Positions 9,425 to 17,326 of a stretch of DNA of 64,000 nucleotides are shown here, one piece after another (the stretch's first letter is position 1; each line of letters opens with the position of its first letter). The DNA lies in the NCBI RefSeq assembly GCF_014189455.1, contig NZ_CP050296.1, forward strand, positions 4,212,001 through 4,276,000, read 5' to 3'. The notes beneath the pieces are model-generated. The model did no database searches. It was not told the origin of the DNA and saw only the letters and a program-made list of their open reading frames with translations. Origin of the DNA: Mesorhizobium huakuii (GTDB lineage: Bacteria; Pseudomonadota; Alphaproteobacteria; Rhizobiales; Rhizobiaceae). Made by a program: the position numbers and the translations under genes.

Positions 9425-10492
9425 CTATCCGCCGCGCATGTCGATCAGTATGCGCAAAACCCGGTCCATCATCTCTTGTGGACCGACCGTCGCGCGCAGA
9501 CAGTCCGTGAGGCCGTAACCGCCTAAGCTGCGAACGATGATATCGGCGCCGCGCAAGGTTCTCTCGGCTGCCTCCGCGGCGGCTGCGCTGGAGAAGCCAA
9601 TCAGCACGAAATTCGTCCGGCTTTCGGGAACATGGTAGCCGGCAGACCGCAGATCATGTGCAAACCGATCGCGGATCACGGCCGTGCGGGCCACCGTTTC
9701 GCGCATATAGACCTGGTCCTGCACGGCCGCGACCGCCATTGCGAGGCTCGGTGTCGTGACCTGGTTCGAATTCTGTATCTTGCGCACTTGCGCCCCGACC
9801 GAAGGCGCAGACAAGCCCCAGCCGACGCGTGCACCGGCCAGGCCATAGGCTTTGGAGAGGGTGCGCAACACCACGGTGTCGCCGCGCGGGACAAGTGCGA
9901 AGATCGGCCCGGGGTCCTGGTCGTCGAATTCACCATAGGCCTGATCGATCACCAGCAGCACGTCCGGCCGCAACGCGGCGCGCAGCCGCAGCAGTTCGCT
10001 GTTGCCGATACGGGTGCCGGTCGGATTGCCCGGATTGCAGACGAAAACGATACGCGTTGCTGGCGTGACGGCGGCCAGGATGCTGTCGAGCGAAACGGTG
10101 AAATCGTGCTCTTCTGCCTTGACGTAGACCGCACCGACGCGCGCGGCGGCGGATGCGGCGAAATTATACGCATAGGCGGTGCCCAGCACCTCATCGCCCG
10201 GTCCGGCAAACGCCGCGACTGTGCAACTGATCAGGTCCATCGAACCGGCTCCGCACAAGATCAGGCTGCGCTCGACCCCATAGGCCTGCGCGAGCGCCTC
10301 GCGCAGTGCCGTCCAGTCCGGGTCGGGATAGAGATGGCTGCGGGCAACCGCGTCCTGGCCAGCGGCGACAGCCTTGGGGCTGGGCGGAAAGGCGCTTTCA
10401 TTCTGAGCAAGGGTTGGCCGGTCATAGCCGCCGAAATTCGCAAGGGCGAAGGCAGACATGGCCTCGATATGAGCGGCTGCTTTCAGGGGCAC
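9425..10492 (-). CDS. Class I/II PLP-dependent aminotransferase (HisC-like)
   Basis: The 355-residue fold-type I aminotransferase resembles histidinol-phosphate aminotransferase. It has NPGNPTG at 153-159, DQAYGEF at 183-189 (the Asp pairs with the PLP pyridine nitrogen) and the PLP lysine in LSKAYGLAG at residue 214. The frame starts with GTG 10492; the next in-frame ATG is residue 12. No his operon is nearby, so the histidine pathway is unlikely to be its job. It is upstream of the PuuE-like gene in the same orientation and 208 nt beyond the end of pyridoxine 4-oxidase. I see no evidence that links it to the B6 pathway other than position. Confidence 0.83.
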   Translation of the reverse strand: MPLKAAAHIEAMSAFALANFGGYDRPTLAQNESAFPPSPKAVAAGQDAVARSHLYPDPDWTALREALAQAYGVERSLILCGAGSMDLISCTVAAFAGPGDEVLGTAYAYNFAASAAARVGAVYVKAEEHDFTVSLDSILAAVTPATRIVFVCNPGNPTGTRIGNSELLRLRAALRPDVLLVIDQAYGEFDDQDPGPIFALVPRGDTVVLRTLSKAYGLAGARVGWGLSAPSVGAQVRKIQNSNQVTTPSLAMAVAAVQDQVYMRETVARTAVIRDRFAHDLRSAGYHVPESRTNFVLIGFSSAAAAEAAERTLRGADIIVRSLGGYGLTDCLRATVGPQEMMDRVLRILIDMRGG

Positions 10493-10700
10493 GGCGCATC
10501 CATGGGAATTTGGATGTCGATCATCTCGCGCACCACCTTTTGTCGGACCGGCTCATGGACAAGCTACAATCCGCCAGCATGTGCACAAGCAAAAACTAAC
10601 CGCGCAATGGCTCCGAAATTCTGGCCCTTGTTGGGATCGTCCGCGCAAGAGCGAAGAATCCTTCGACGAGTGGACTGGTCAAGAATACCAGCCCTTCGGG

Positions 10701-12263
10701 TCAGGATTGCAGGATTTCCCGGTGCCGTCGGGCGAAGGTCTCGGCGATCGCGAGCACCGCGGCATGAATCGGTCCCGCGGTGAGGTTGGGCATGATCGAC
10801 GCGTCCACGACAAAAAGATTGTCGAGCGCCTTGAGCCGTAGATTTGCATCGACGACGGCGTCCGGATCCTTACCCATCCTGCAAGTCCCGCAGGGATGAT
10901 GATGCGTGATGACCGACCGCGCGATGAAGTCGTCCATCTCGGCCGCACTGTTCAGCGTGCCTGGCAGGAGTTCGCGCTCTCGCCAGCCGGCGAGTTCATC
11001 GCTATGCCCGATTGTCCGTGCCGCCTCGAGAGCTTGGCGAAACAGCGCACGGTCGCGGCCTGTTTGCAGGTATGCCGGGTCGATGATCAGGGGATCGCCG
11101 AGTTCAGGCCCACTTATGCGCACGCTGCCGCGGCTCGTTGGGTGGGTGATGCCGAACAGCAGCGAGTAGGCCGTGCCGGCGGCAGGCGCCTGGAAGCATT
11201 CGGACACGATCGGCGCGATGCCGCAGCCAACGACTATTTCTGGCCGCCCGGCAGCTGTGAAGTTATCAGCGCGCATATAGGCCATCGATTCCGAATGTTG
11301 GAGGCGCGATGGCGGCACCGGCTTGCGGGCCGCATAAAGGTTGCCGGCGCCAAGCAGGTGGTCCTGAAGGTTTCGACCTATGTCAGGCATATCGATCAGG
11401 CAGCCGACGCCCGCGGCATCGAGCACATCGTGCGGACCGATGCCCGAACGCATCAGCAAAGCCGGACTCTCCAGCGCCCCGGCACAAAGGACAACTCGAT
11501 CCGCAAAGATTTCGACCGAACCCTGTCGCCCCGCGACCTCGAGGCTACGGACCTGGCCACCTTCCAGCTTTAGCCGCCGCACCCGGGATCCCGTAAGGAT
11601 GGTCAGGTTTTCGCGGCCTCGAACTGCCCCGGTGAGCCAGGCGTCCGCCACCGTAACCCGCTGCCCATCGCGGATGTTCAAGGAGTTAGGGGTGACACCG
11701 ATCATCTCTCCGCTGTTATGGCCCTCGAGGCGAGGCAGACCCCACGATGCCCCTGCCTCGATGAAGGCACGGGCAACCGGACTGACTTCGTCAGCCGGCA
11801 GATGGATCGGCAACGGCCCGCCCTTGCCGTGAATACCGTCGCCACCAAGCGGGTGGTCTTCGATGGCCTGGAAAACCGGCAGCAGTTCATCCCAACCCCA
11901 TCGGCGATCCCCGGTCGCGTCGACCCAGGCCTGGAAGTCGGAGGGATGACCGCGCATGTAGCCCATCGCGTGCAGGCAGCTCGAGCCGCCGATCAACCGC
12001 CCGCGCGCCCAATGATGCACCCGGCCCGCAGTGCCGGCTTGCGGCTGCGTGCGATAGTCCCAATCGTAGCTGCGGCCCTGAAGTGCCGGCCACGCAGCGG
12101 GGTTCCAGATGTCCGGATCCGTCGCCTCTTCGCCTGCCTCGATCAGTAGAACGCGACTGTCCGGATCTTCACTCAGTCGCGCTGCAAGCAACGTCCCGGC
12201 CGACCCGCCGCCGACGATGACGATATCGCAATTCGGTTTGCGCTCGACATTGGCCCTGGCCAT
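10701..12263 (-). CDS. Pyridoxine 4-oxidase (GMC flavoprotein)
   Basis: The 520-residue GMC oxidoreductase has the ADP-binding motif GGGSAG near residue 18, the GGSSCLHAMGYMRGH loop, and the C-terminal HHHPCGTCRMG motif with the catalytic His. From memory its sequence is nearly identical to M. loti pyridoxine 4-oxidase (mll6785), which oxidises pyridoxine to pyridoxal with O2. In-frame starts are GTG 12269, ATG 12266 and ATG 12263; I prefer 12263, where GGAG is 5 nt upstream. It lies downstream of the GntR repressor gene on the same strand, divergent from the main degradation operon, the same layout as I recall in M. loti. This entry step feeds pyridoxal to pyridoxal 4-dehydrogenase at the far end of the island. 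Confidence 0.93.
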   Translation of the reverse strand: MARANVERKPNCDIVIVGGGSAGTLLAARLSEDPDSRVLLIEAGEEATDPDIWNPAAWPALQGRSYDWDYRTQPQAGTAGRVHHWARGRLIGGSSCLHAMGYMRGHPSDFQAWVDATGDRRWGWDELLPVFQAIEDHPLGGDGIHGKGGPLPIHLPADEVSPVARAFIEAGASWGLPRLEGHNSGEMIGVTPNSLNIRDGQRVTVADAWLTGAVRGRENLTILTGSRVRRLKLEGGQVRSLEVAGRQGSVEIFADRVVLCAGALESPALLMRSGIGPHDVLDAAGVGCLIDMPDIGRNLQDHLLGAGNLYAARKPVPPSRLQHSESMAYMRADNFTAAGRPEIVVGCGIAPIVSECFQAPAAGTAYSLLFGITHPTSRGSVRISGPELGDPLIIDPAYLQTGRDRALFRQALEAARTIGHSDELAGWRERELLPGTLNSAAEMDDFIARSVITHHHPCGTCRMGKDPDAVVDANLRLKALDNLFVVDASIMPNLTAGPIHAAVLAIAETFARRHREILQS

Positions 12264-12412
12264 CATCACTCCATCTGCCTTTGGCGGGCCTCGAGAGCCG
12301 GCATGTCCGATGCCGACACGGAGAAGGCCCGCGCACGGATCTACGTTCGGCTGATCCGAAACGTCATGAAGGACTTCGAGCCTTCAGACGGAACGACAGT
12401 CCATCGAAGAAC

Positions 12413-13084
12413 TCAAATCCCGTTGTCCATGGATATTTTCGCCGCCGCTTTCGCCCTCAGGACGTGCTGTTTCGAGGCTTTGCGGGCGGCCTTCTCGTCG
12501 CCGGCGGCGATGGATTCGAAGATCTCCCTCATCTCCGCCAGGCTGCTTTGTGCTCTGCCCTCCAAGGACATCGATCGTCCTCGAAAGAAGCTGATCCGGG
12601 CCACAAGACCGCGATGGACTTCCTCCAGGATCGGATTCCCGCAATTCGCGAGTATGATCGAATAGAAATCCGCGGCGGTCATGACCTGCGCCAGGCTGTC
12701 ATTGCTGGATGCCGCCTCTTCGAATGCGGAAAGGGATTTCTCAAGTTCACGCAACTGCTCAGGCGAAATCCTCAACGCGCATCGTCCCGCCGCCTCGACC
12801 TCCAACAGCTCGCGAACCTCGTAGATGGCGGTTGCCACCTCCCACGAAAGTGCCGGTACCGACGGCCCGCGGTTGGGTACGATCTCGATCAGGCGCTCGG
12901 CCTCAAGACTGCGCAAAGCCTCCCGTAGCGAGGGGCGGCTGATGCCCAGTTGTGTGCACAGTTGACTTTCGATGAGGCGGCTTCCCGGCTGGAACAGCCC
13001 GGAGAAGATCGCGAGCCGTAACTTGTCGACGGTCTCCCGTTGCACGGTCCGAGGCGAAATTCGCAAATTCAAATCTGGGGGCAT
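12413..13084 (-). CDS. GntR-family (FCD) repressor of vitamin B6 degradation
   Basis: The 223-residue protein has an N-terminal winged helix (about residues 10-75: TVDKLRLAIFSGLFQPGSRL and LGISRPSLREALRSLEAE) and a C-terminal all-helical FCD ligand domain. A homologue at the same place in M. loti (mll6786) was described as the repressor of the B6 degradation genes, as I recall. I chose ATG 13084 because the longer frame's 44 extra residues do not look like GntR N-terminal sequence. The gene sits between pyridoxine 4-oxidase and the divergent AAMS hydrolase gene. The intergenic space holds several TGTCA/TGACA half-sites that are the obvious operator candidates. The natural inducer is presumably a B6 vitamer or pathway intermediate. 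Confidence 0.9.
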   Translation of the reverse strand: MPPDLNLRISPRTVQRETVDKLRLAIFSGLFQPGSRLIESQLCTQLGISRPSLREALRSLEAERLIEIVPNRGPSVPALSWEVATAIYEVRELLEVEAAGRCALRISPEQLRELEKSLSAFEEAASSNDSLAQVMTAADFYSIILANCGNPILEEVHRGLVARISFFRGRSMSLEGRAQSSLAEMREIFESIAAGDEKAARKASKQHVLRAKAAAKISMDNGI

Positions 13085-13144
13085 CGATAACGTCTCATGG
13101 GCTTTTGAGTCGCAAGCTGAAGCAGCATACGCCACGCCGTTGAA

Positions 13145-13203
13145 ATTTGACAGCAGGATAGCCTGATTGTCAAATCTGAAGATTGCAAGAATGTCAGACA
13201 ATC
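13145..13203. promoter_or_regulatory. Candidate operator cluster between the repressor and the B6 degradation operon
   Basis: The divergent intergenic region has ATTTGACA (13145-13152) facing TGTCAAAT (13168-13175), a perfect 8-bp inverted repeat. It also has GATTGTC (13165-13171) facing GACAATC (13197-13203), and the near-palindrome TGTCAGACA (13192-13200). All share a TGTCA core. Position between the GntR repressor gene and its presumed targets makes this the likely repressor binding site. The assignment is by layout, not by a known consensus. Confidence 0.55.
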
Positions 13204-13266
13204 TGCTTGACGCCACCCCGGTCTGTATGATCCTTTTGCAGGAGACGAGCAGCGGAGGCGAGGATC

Positions 13267-14102
13267 ATGGACATGGCGGCGGACACACCTTCCGGCCACA
13301 TCATCTCGCGACGCATCGACATTGGCCGCATCACCTTGAACGTGCGCGAGAAGGGCAGCGGCCCGTTGATGCTGTTCTTCCACGGCATCACCTCCAACTC
13401 CGCCGTCTTCGAGCCGTTGATGGCTCGGCTCTCGGATCGCTTTACGACGATTGCGGTCGACCAGAGGGGGCATGGCCATAGCGACAAGCCGGAAGCCGGC
13501 TACGAGGCGAATGACTACGCCGACGACATCGCCGGGCTGATACGCACGCTCGATCGCGGTCCTGCCATCCTCGTCGGACATTCGCTCGGTGCCAGGAATT
13601 CGGTCACGGCCGCGCCAAATACCCGGATTTGGTGCGGTCGGTCGTCGCAATCGACTTTACGCCGTACATCGAGACCGAAGCGTTGGACGCGCTGGAAGCG
13701 CGGGTGAACGCAGGCAGCCAGCTTTTCGAGGATGTCAGGGCTGTCGAGGCATACCTCGTCGGCCGCTATCCGAATATTCCCGCCGACGCCATCAGGATCA
13801 GGGCTGAAAGCGGCTATCAGCCGGTTGACGGCGGCTTGCGTCCATTGGCCTCGCCCGCCGCCATGGCGCAGACCGCCAGGGGCCTGCGAGCGGACCTGGT
13901 GCCGGCCTACCGCGACGTGACCAAGCCCGTCCTCATCGTTCGGGGCGAGACGAGCAAATTGGTGTCGGCAGCTGCGCTGGCGAAGACAAGCCGGCTGCGG
14001 CCGGATGTGCCTGTCGTTGTCGTTCCGGGCGCCGACCATTACGTCAACGAGGTCTCTCCCGAGATCACGTTGAAAGCCATCACCAACTTCATAGACGCCT
14101 GA
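13267..14102 (+). pseudogene. (E)-2-(acetamidomethylene)succinate hydrolase (AAMS hydrolase), single-base frameshift
   Basis: This alpha/beta-hydrolase matches, from memory, the M. loti AAMS hydrolase (mlr6787). That enzyme is the last of B6 degradation, splitting AAMS to succinic semialdehyde, acetate, ammonia and CO2. The frame from ATG 13267 gives the oxyanion segment (FFHGITSNS) and the nucleophile elbow GHSLGARNSV. It then loses sense after about 13613. The rest (AKYPDLVRSVVAIDFTPY onward, with the acid and the catalytic His near GADHYVNEV) continues in the next frame to the stop at 14102. Reading one extra G in GCCGCGCC (about 13609-13616) restores one protein of about 278 residues. The gene is therefore broken as given, by loss of one base, or this is a sequencing error. 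It is the first gene of the plus-strand operon. Confidence 0.88.
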
Positions 14103-14144
14103 CGGCCAAGCGCCGTCTTCTTCTACGCAGCATCAGGATAGAAA

Positions 14145-15284
14145 ATGGCCAATGTAAACAAAACTCCGGGCAAGACGCGTCGCGCCGAGGTCGCCGGCGG
14201 CGGCTTTGCCGGGCTGACGGCCGCCATCGCTCTCAAGCAGAACGGTTGGGACGTCAGGCTGCACGAAAAGAGTTCGGAGCTGCGGGCATTCGGCGCTGGC
14301 ATCTATCTCTGGCACAATGGCCTTCGCGTGCTCGAAGGACTGGGCGCCCTGGACGATGTTCTCCAGGGTTCGCACACGCCTCCGACCTACGAGACCTGGA
14401 TGCACAACAAGTCGGTTTCCAAGGAGACGTTCAACGGTCTTCCCTGGCGCATAATGACCCGCAGCCATCTGCACGATGCCCTGGTCAATCAGGCCCGTGC
14501 CCTGGGCGTCGACATAAGCGTGAATTCCGAAGCCGTCGCCGCCGATCCGGAGGGACGGCTGACACTCCAGAGCGGCGAGGTCCTCGAAGCCGACCTGATC
14601 GTCGGCGCCGATGGCGTTGGCTCCAAGGTCAGGGATTCCATCGGTTTCAAACAGGATCGATGGGTTTCGAAGGATGGTCTCATCCGGCTGATTGTCCCGC
14701 GCATGAAGAAAGATCTCGGTCATGGCGAGTGGGACAACACCATCGACATGTGGAACTTCTGGCCGCGTGTCCAGCGCATTCTCTACTCGCCTTGCAATGA
14801 GAACGAGCTCTATCTCGGCTTGATGGCTCCGGCCGCCGATCCTCGCGGATCAAGCGTTCCGATCGATCTCGAAGTTTGGGTCGAGATGTTTCCTTTCCTG
14901 GAACCCTGCCTGATCGAAGCAGCCAAGCTGAAAACCGCCCGGTACGACAAGTACGAAACGACCAAGCTGGATAGCTGGACAAGAGGCAAGGTCGCCCTCG
15001 TGGGAGATGCCGCGCACGCAATGTGCCCGGCTCTTGCCCAGGGCGCTGGTTGCGCGATGGTCAACGCCTTCAGCCTGTCGCAGAACCTGGAGGAAGGCTC
15101 TTCGGTTGAGGACGCACTCGTCGCGTGGGAGACGCGCATTCGCCCGATCACGGATCGCTGCCAGGCCCTGTCTGGCGACTATGCGGCGAACCGCTCGCTC
15201 TCGAAGGGAAACATGTTCACGCCGGCCGCACTCGAAGCTGCCCGCTACGACCCGCTGCGCCGTGTCTACTCATGGCCGCAGTAG
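14145..15284 (+). CDS. 2-methyl-3-hydroxypyridine-5-carboxylate oxygenase (MHPCO)
   Basis: The 379-residue flavin monooxygenase is nearly identical, as I remember it, to the structurally characterised M. loti MHPCO (mlr6788). It uses NADH and O2 to hydroxylate and open the pyridine ring of MHPC, giving AAMS. It has the N-terminal FAD motif (GGGFAGLTAA near residue 18), the GADGVGSKVRDS motif of aromatic hydroxylases at about residue 155, and the second FAD motif ALVGDAAHAMCPALAQG near residue 285. It starts 42 nt after the AAMS hydrolase stop, which places the last two pathway enzymes side by side. AGGATAG precedes the ATG. Confidence 0.95.
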   Translation: MANVNKTPGKTRRAEVAGGGFAGLTAAIALKQNGWDVRLHEKSSELRAFGAGIYLWHNGLRVLEGLGALDDVLQGSHTPPTYETWMHNKSVSKETFNGLPWRIMTRSHLHDALVNQARALGVDISVNSEAVAADPEGRLTLQSGEVLEADLIVGADGVGSKVRDSIGFKQDRWVSKDGLIRLIVPRMKKDLGHGEWDNTIDMWNFWPRVQRILYSPCNENELYLGLMAPAADPRGSSVPIDLEVWVEMFPFLEPCLIEAAKLKTARYDKYETTKLDSWTRGKVALVGDAAHAMCPALAQGAGCAMVNAFSLSQNLEEGSSVEDALVAWETRIRPITDRCQALSGDYAANRSLSKGNMFTPAALEAARYDPLRRVYSWPQ

Positions 15285-15352
15285 TGTCGGCAAGCCGGCC
15301 AACGAATTAATCGGTGCGTGCGGAAACAGCGCGCGCCCTTCAGGAGATAAAG

Positions 15353-15943
15353 ATGAACTATTCCAGTGAAGTCGAAAGAGATTATGATGTCAGGGGATGG
15401 TACTCCTCGGTCCAGGAAAGCCGGCATGACGGCGGCACGCCTGGCGAAACCCTCGTCAAAGTCGCGACTGGCGTTGTCATACGCAATCCCTTCGCCGGCA
15501 AGTTCGTCGCCGAACTGTCCGATCTGACCAATCCGAGTGCAGCGATCGGTCATGCGCTCGGCGAGAGAGCCGTGGCGCTGCTCGGCAACAGGCCGGTCGA
15601 AAGCTATGGCAAGGGCGGCATCGCGGGCACATCAGGCGAACAGGAACATGTCGTCGCTTGCATAACCACGGTGTTCGGAGATCCGCTGCGCCAGCAGGTG
15701 GGCGGCGGCAAGGCCTGGATCTCGTCGGTCAGCAAGGTCGCTGTCGCCGGCACGACCATCGATATCCCGCTTGCCCACAAGGACGAGCTTTACATCCGTT
15801 CTCACTACGACGCCGTCACCTTTTCCGTGCCGGATGCCCCGCGCCCGGACGAACTTCTGATCTGCGTCGCCGTCGCATCGGGTCCGCGCGTGCACCAGCG
15901 CGTCGGCGGCAAATCCGTCGCCGACCTCAAGGCCGGCGTCTAG
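15353..15943 (+). CDS. DUF1185 / 'amino acid synthesis' family protein of unknown role in B6 catabolism
   Basis: This is a 196-residue protein of the family often named amino acid synthesis protein (DUF1185). Recognisable segments are the TGVVIRNPFAGKFVAEL strand, the SYGKGGIAGTSGEQEH loop and the RPDELLICVAVASGPRVHQRVGG C-terminus. No reaction is established for the family to my knowledge. ATG 15353 is chosen because AGGAGATAA sits just upstream; the frame could also open at 15314 without a good ribosome site. It lies inside the operon between MHPCO and a PEBP-like gene, so a role in handling a pathway intermediate, ring-opened product or cofactor is inferred. Confidence 0.82.
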   Translation: MNYSSEVERDYDVRGWYSSVQESRHDGGTPGETLVKVATGVVIRNPFAGKFVAELSDLTNPSAAIGHALGERAVALLGNRPVESYGKGGIAGTSGEQEHVVACITTVFGDPLRQQVGGGKAWISSVSKVAVAGTTIDIPLAHKDELYIRSHYDAVTFSVPDAPRPDELLICVAVASGPRVHQRVGGKSVADLKAGV

Positions 15944-15972
15944 TTCGATCGAAATTGCTGAAGGACGAATTC

Positions 15973-16431
15973 ATGCCCCTGAACATCAAGGACCTCAAGA
16001 TTACGTCGGCGGACTTCAAGCCGCTCGGGAAACTGCGCGACGAACATGCGGGCGACAAGGGCAATGTGTTGCCCAGGCTTACCGTCAGTGGCGTCCCGGC
16101 CGGTGCGAAGGAGCTCGCGGTCATCTGCCATGATCCGGACGCGCCGCTCGCCAACGGTTTCACGCATTGGGTGGTCTACGGCATCGATCCCTCGACCACC
16201 GACCTTTCGGATGCCCAGGAGAAGTTCCGCGTCGGCCCCAACGGCGCCGGCGGCAAGCAATATTACGGGCCTCAGCCGCCCGCTGGTCATGGAGAGCATC
16301 ACTACTATTTCTGGGTCTATGCCCTCGACACGAAGGTCGAAGGCACGCCCACCCGGGAGGAGTTCCTGCAGAAATATGCCGGCAACATCATCGAGCAGAA
16401 CCGGATCGTCGGCATCTACGAAAACAAGTGA
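15973..16431 (+). CDS. YbhB/YbcL-type phosphatidylethanolamine-binding-like protein
   Basis: The 152-residue protein belongs to the bacterial PEBP (Raf-kinase-inhibitor-like) family. It has the [25 protein letters not shown] stretch with the D-P-D-A-P anion pocket, [23 protein letters not shown] and a C-terminal [10 protein letters not shown]. Bacterial members are cytoplasmic small-molecule-binding proteins without a firm function. It lies 29 nt after the DUF1185 gene and before the decarboxylase, fully inside the B6 operon. Its start is ATG 15973. A chaperone, scavenger or binding role for an unstable intermediate is possible but unproven. Confidence 0.85.
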   Translation: MPLNIKDLKITSADFKPLGKLRDEHAGDKGNVLPRLTVSGVPAGAKELAVICHDPDAPLANGFTHWVVYGIDPSTTDLSDAQEKFRVGPNGAGGKQYYGPQPPAGHGEHHYYFWVYALDTKVEGTPTREEFLQKYAGNIIEQNRIVGIYENK

Positions 16432-16443
16432 AATCCGCGGCCC

Positions 16444-16477
16444 TGGCGACCGACAACAACAACAAGAATGGTCGCCA
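16444..16477 (+). other. Stem-loop inside the B6 operon
   Basis: TGGCGACC (16444-16451) and GGTCGCCA (16470-16477) form a perfect 8-bp stem with an 18-nt A/C-rich loop. It lies in the 70-nt gap between the PEBP-like gene and the decarboxylase gene, 24 nt before the next ATG. It could be an RNA processing or stability element that sets relative expression; there is no T-run. Confidence 0.4.
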
Positions 16478-16501
16478 TCGCCGCAATGGGAGAATTTAGG
16501 A

Positions 16502-17224
16502 ATGACAGACAACAGCCCCGCGCGCCAGAAGGTCTTCGAAGAGCTGGTTACAGCGACGAAGATCCTGCTGAACGAAGGCATCCTGGATACGTTCGGGCAT
16601 ATCAGCGCCCGTGACCCCGAGGATCCCGAAAGCTTCTTCCTGGCGCAGAAGCTTGCTCCAAGTCTGATAACGGCCGGCGACATGCAGCGTTTCAACCTCG
16701 ACGGCGAGACCTCGGACAACCGGCCATCCTATCTGGAGCGCTATATCCACAGCGAGATCTACAAGGCACGGCCCGACGTCCAGTGCGTGCTCCACAGCCA
16801 TTCGCCGGCTGTCCTGCCTTACTGCTTCGTCGACACGCCGCTTCGGCCGGTCACCCATATGGGAGCTTTCATGGGCGAGTCGGTTCCAGTCTATGAGATC
16901 CGTGACAAGCACGGCGACGAGACGGATCTCTTCGGCGGTGGCCATGATGTCTGCGCCGATATCGCCGAAAGCCTCGGCGACAGCACCGTGGTCCTCATGG
17001 CCCGTCATGGCGTCGTCAATGTCGGCAACTCCGTGCGCGAGGTCGTCTTCCGGGCTTTCTATCTTGAGCAGGAAGCGAAGGCGCTTACGGCCGGCCTGCA
17101 GATCGGCAAGATCAAGTATCTATCGCCAGGCGAGGTCAAGACGGCGGGAAAGCTCGTCGGCGCTCAGATCGACCGGGGGTGGAACCACTGGTCGCAGCGT
17201 CTGAGAGAGGCTGGCCTGATCTAG
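16502..17224 (+). CDS. 3-hydroxy-2-methylpyridine-4,5-dicarboxylate 4-decarboxylase (class II aldolase fold)
   Basis: The 240-residue protein of the class II aldolase/adducin family matches my memory of the M. loti HMPDC decarboxylase (mlr6791). It removes the 4-carboxyl of HMPDC to give MHPC, the substrate of the ring-opening oxygenase. The metal site is visible as HSH (His98, His100) in VLHSHSPAV and His169 in LMARHGVV. The FGHISARDP segment (32-40) is the family phosphate/carboxylate-binding loop. Start is ATG 16502. It precedes 4-pyridoxate dehydrogenase by about 100 nt. Confidence 0.93.
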   Translation: MTDNSPARQKVFEELVTATKILLNEGILDTFGHISARDPEDPESFFLAQKLAPSLITAGDMQRFNLDGETSDNRPSYLERYIHSEIYKARPDVQCVLHSHSPAVLPYCFVDTPLRPVTHMGAFMGESVPVYEIRDKHGDETDLFGGGHDVCADIAESLGDSTVVLMARHGVVNVGNSVREVVFRAFYLEQEAKALTAGLQIGKIKYLSPGEVKTAGKLVGAQIDRGWNHWSQRLREAGLI

Positions 17225-17299
17225 TGCCGGTCGCCTTGTGGAATACCTAGGCGGTCCCGGCTCGTGGCGGGATTTCCAGGCCCGGTTTTCAATAGTTCC

Positions 17300-17317
17300 C
17301 TGACGCCACGGCGTCAG
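17300..17317. promoter_or_regulatory. 18-bp palindrome upstream of 4-pyridoxate dehydrogenase
   Basis: CTGACGCC and GGCGTCAG flank a two-base centre (17300-17317), 10 nt before the likely start codon of the dehydrogenase gene. A two-base loop is too tight for a normal RNA hairpin, so a protein-binding site is as likely as a stem. It does not share the TGTCA core spacing seen upstream of the operon. Confidence 0.35.
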
Positions 17318-17326
17318 ACGAAGGCA

